A stretch of 7,068 bases of DNA from JBHIFE01 sp046760985 (GTDB taxonomy: Bacteria; Chloroflexota; Dehalococcoidia; Dehalococcoidales; RBG-16-60-22): contig JBHIFE010000073.1 in NCBI GenBank assembly GCA_046760985.1, positions 1 to 7,068 on the forward strand. Reading direction: 5' to 3'. Positions 6,473 through 7,068 of this stretch are shown one piece after another (the stretch's first letter is position 1; each line of letters starts with the position of its first letter). Below the pieces are notes generated by a model. It did no database searches. It was not told the origin of the DNA and was given only the letters and a program-made list of their open reading frames with translations. The position numbers and the translations under genes were made by a program.

Positions 6473-6482
6473 AGCAAAAGAA

Positions 6483-7061
6483 ATGAAAATCGCGGTATTG
6501 GGCTGGGGATCACTCATTTGGATTCCAAAAAGGAAATCAGGGGTGTTGAATCTCGCTGATGACAAATGGTTTTCAGATGGTCCCGGGTTGCCTATTGAAT
6601 TTGCCCGAATATCCAGAGATAAAAGGCTAACGCTTGTTCTATTTCCTGCGGCAAAAAAGGTACCCGTGCTCTGGGCTATCATGGCTTTAAACAACCTAGA
6701 CGAAGCAATCAACAATCTCAGGGAAGTAGAGGGAATCCCGGCTTTTTCAAAGGATAGAATAGGTTATGTGAATTTGCGGTCCAGAGAACAACGGTCTAGC
6801 GTAGTAGTAGACATAGCTGACGAAATCAGACGATGGGCATGTATGAAGAAAGTGGAGGCTGTCATCTGGACAGATCTGCCGCCAAAGTTTGAAGAGGAAA
6901 CAGGGATTGAATTCACCGAGGAGAACGTCATTAGTTATCTTAACAATCTTCCGGATGATTCAAAGAAAAAGGCAGAAGAATACATCAGAAGGGCACCTCG
7001 GCAAATTAGAACGGGGCTCCGTTCAGCCATTGAGAAAAAACTAGGGTGGTTCCCGGTATAA
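6483..7061 (+). CDS. Conserved hypothetical protein, gamma-glutamylcyclotransferase-like fold
   Basis: A complete 192-residue protein with a good Shine-Dalgarno, no signal peptide and no membrane segment, so it is cytoplasmic. It opens MKIAVLGWGSLIW, which resembles the (F/Y)GYGSL phosphate/glutamyl-binding turn of gamma-glutamylcyclotransferase/AIG2/ChaC proteins, with Trp at residue 8 in place of Tyr. 'PIEFARIS' (37-44) and 'RLTLVLFP' (48-55) give the next strands. 'NNLREVEGIPAFSKDRIGYV' (77-96) resembles the region with the catalytic Glu, making E83 (or E81) the candidate acid. The C-terminal third (about 125-192) has IWTDLP, a helix around 'ENVISYLNNLPDD' and a final 'RRAPRQIRTGLRSAIEKKLG', which look like family-specific conserved blocks. 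Ordinary cyclotransferases release 5-oxoproline from gamma-glutamyl compounds; whether this branch does so is unknown. It stands alone behind its own likely promoter and a long leader. The fold assignment is moderate and the activity is inferred. Confidence 0.72.
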   Translation: MKIAVLGWGSLIWIPKRKSGVLNLADDKWFSDGPGLPIEFARISRDKRLTLVLFPAAKKVPVLWAIMALNNLDEAINNLREVEGIPAFSKDRIGYVNLRSREQRSSVVVDIADEIRRWACMKKVEAVIWTDLPPKFEEETGIEFTEENVISYLNNLPDDSKKKAEEYIRRAPRQIRTGLRSAIEKKLGWFPV

Positions 7062-7068
7062 ATCTGGT

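Larger units (their letters stand above)
6044..6482. other. Long gene-free spacer before the last gene
   Basis: About 440 bases without a convincing gene. From left to right it holds GTCTGGG (6059-6065), complementary to CCCAGAC (6121-6127), with CTGGG at 6134-6138 able to compete for the same arm. Next are a hairpin at 6155-6178, a promoter at 6215-6243, a long imperfect stem at 6270-6414, and the ribosome binding site of the next gene. The density of pairing elements and the promoter position suggest a transcribed leader in the right half. The left half may be decayed sequence downstream of the DUF4268-like remnant. Confidence 0.55.

Overview
This window looks like a piece of a bacterial chromosome, or of a metagenome-assembled genome, from an anaerobic and probably uncultured lineage. 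It has an exported multihaem c-type cytochrome, a membrane-anchored Asp-box propeller, a large radical SAM protein with an N-terminal cobalamin-domain-like region, and moderate GC content. Chloroflexota (Dehalococcoidia-like) is a plausible guess from the gene content, but nothing here proves the taxon.

Left part (1-2460, + strand): two genes overlap by an ATGA. The first is the 3' end of a surface beta-propeller protein with three visible Asp-box blades, a Pro/Glu-rich stalk and a C-terminal membrane anchor. The second is a pentahaem cytochrome c with an N-terminal anchor and a carboxypeptidase-regulatory-like beta-sandwich domain. Tight overlap and shared export suggest co-translation and a joint role on the outer face of the membrane, probably in electron transfer. 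The electron donor and acceptor cannot be read from the sequence.

Middle (2461-5520): a gene-free stretch holds a possible stem-loop element just after the cytochrome. Next, on the - strand, is a small secreted Fn3-like protein gene that appears broken by a frameshift: signal peptide and half of the domain in one frame, the rest of the domain and a membrane anchor in another. Further right on the same strand is a complete 638-residue radical SAM gene, probably with its own extended -10 promoter.

Right part (5521-7068, + strand): a 5'-truncated DUF4268-like remnant diverges from the radical SAM gene. It is followed by about 440 bases without a convincing gene. That stretch contains a good sigma70-type promoter and, downstream of it, a possible structured leader closed by a long imperfect stem. 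The last gene encodes a 192-residue protein with features of the gamma-glutamylcyclotransferase-like fold.

The most interesting items are the propeller-cytochrome pair, the radical SAM protein with a CX4CX2C cluster motif and no visible B12-ligand histidine, the frameshifted Fn3 anchor gene, and the possible structured leader before the last gene. No CRISPR array, tRNA, rRNA or intact mobile element was seen.
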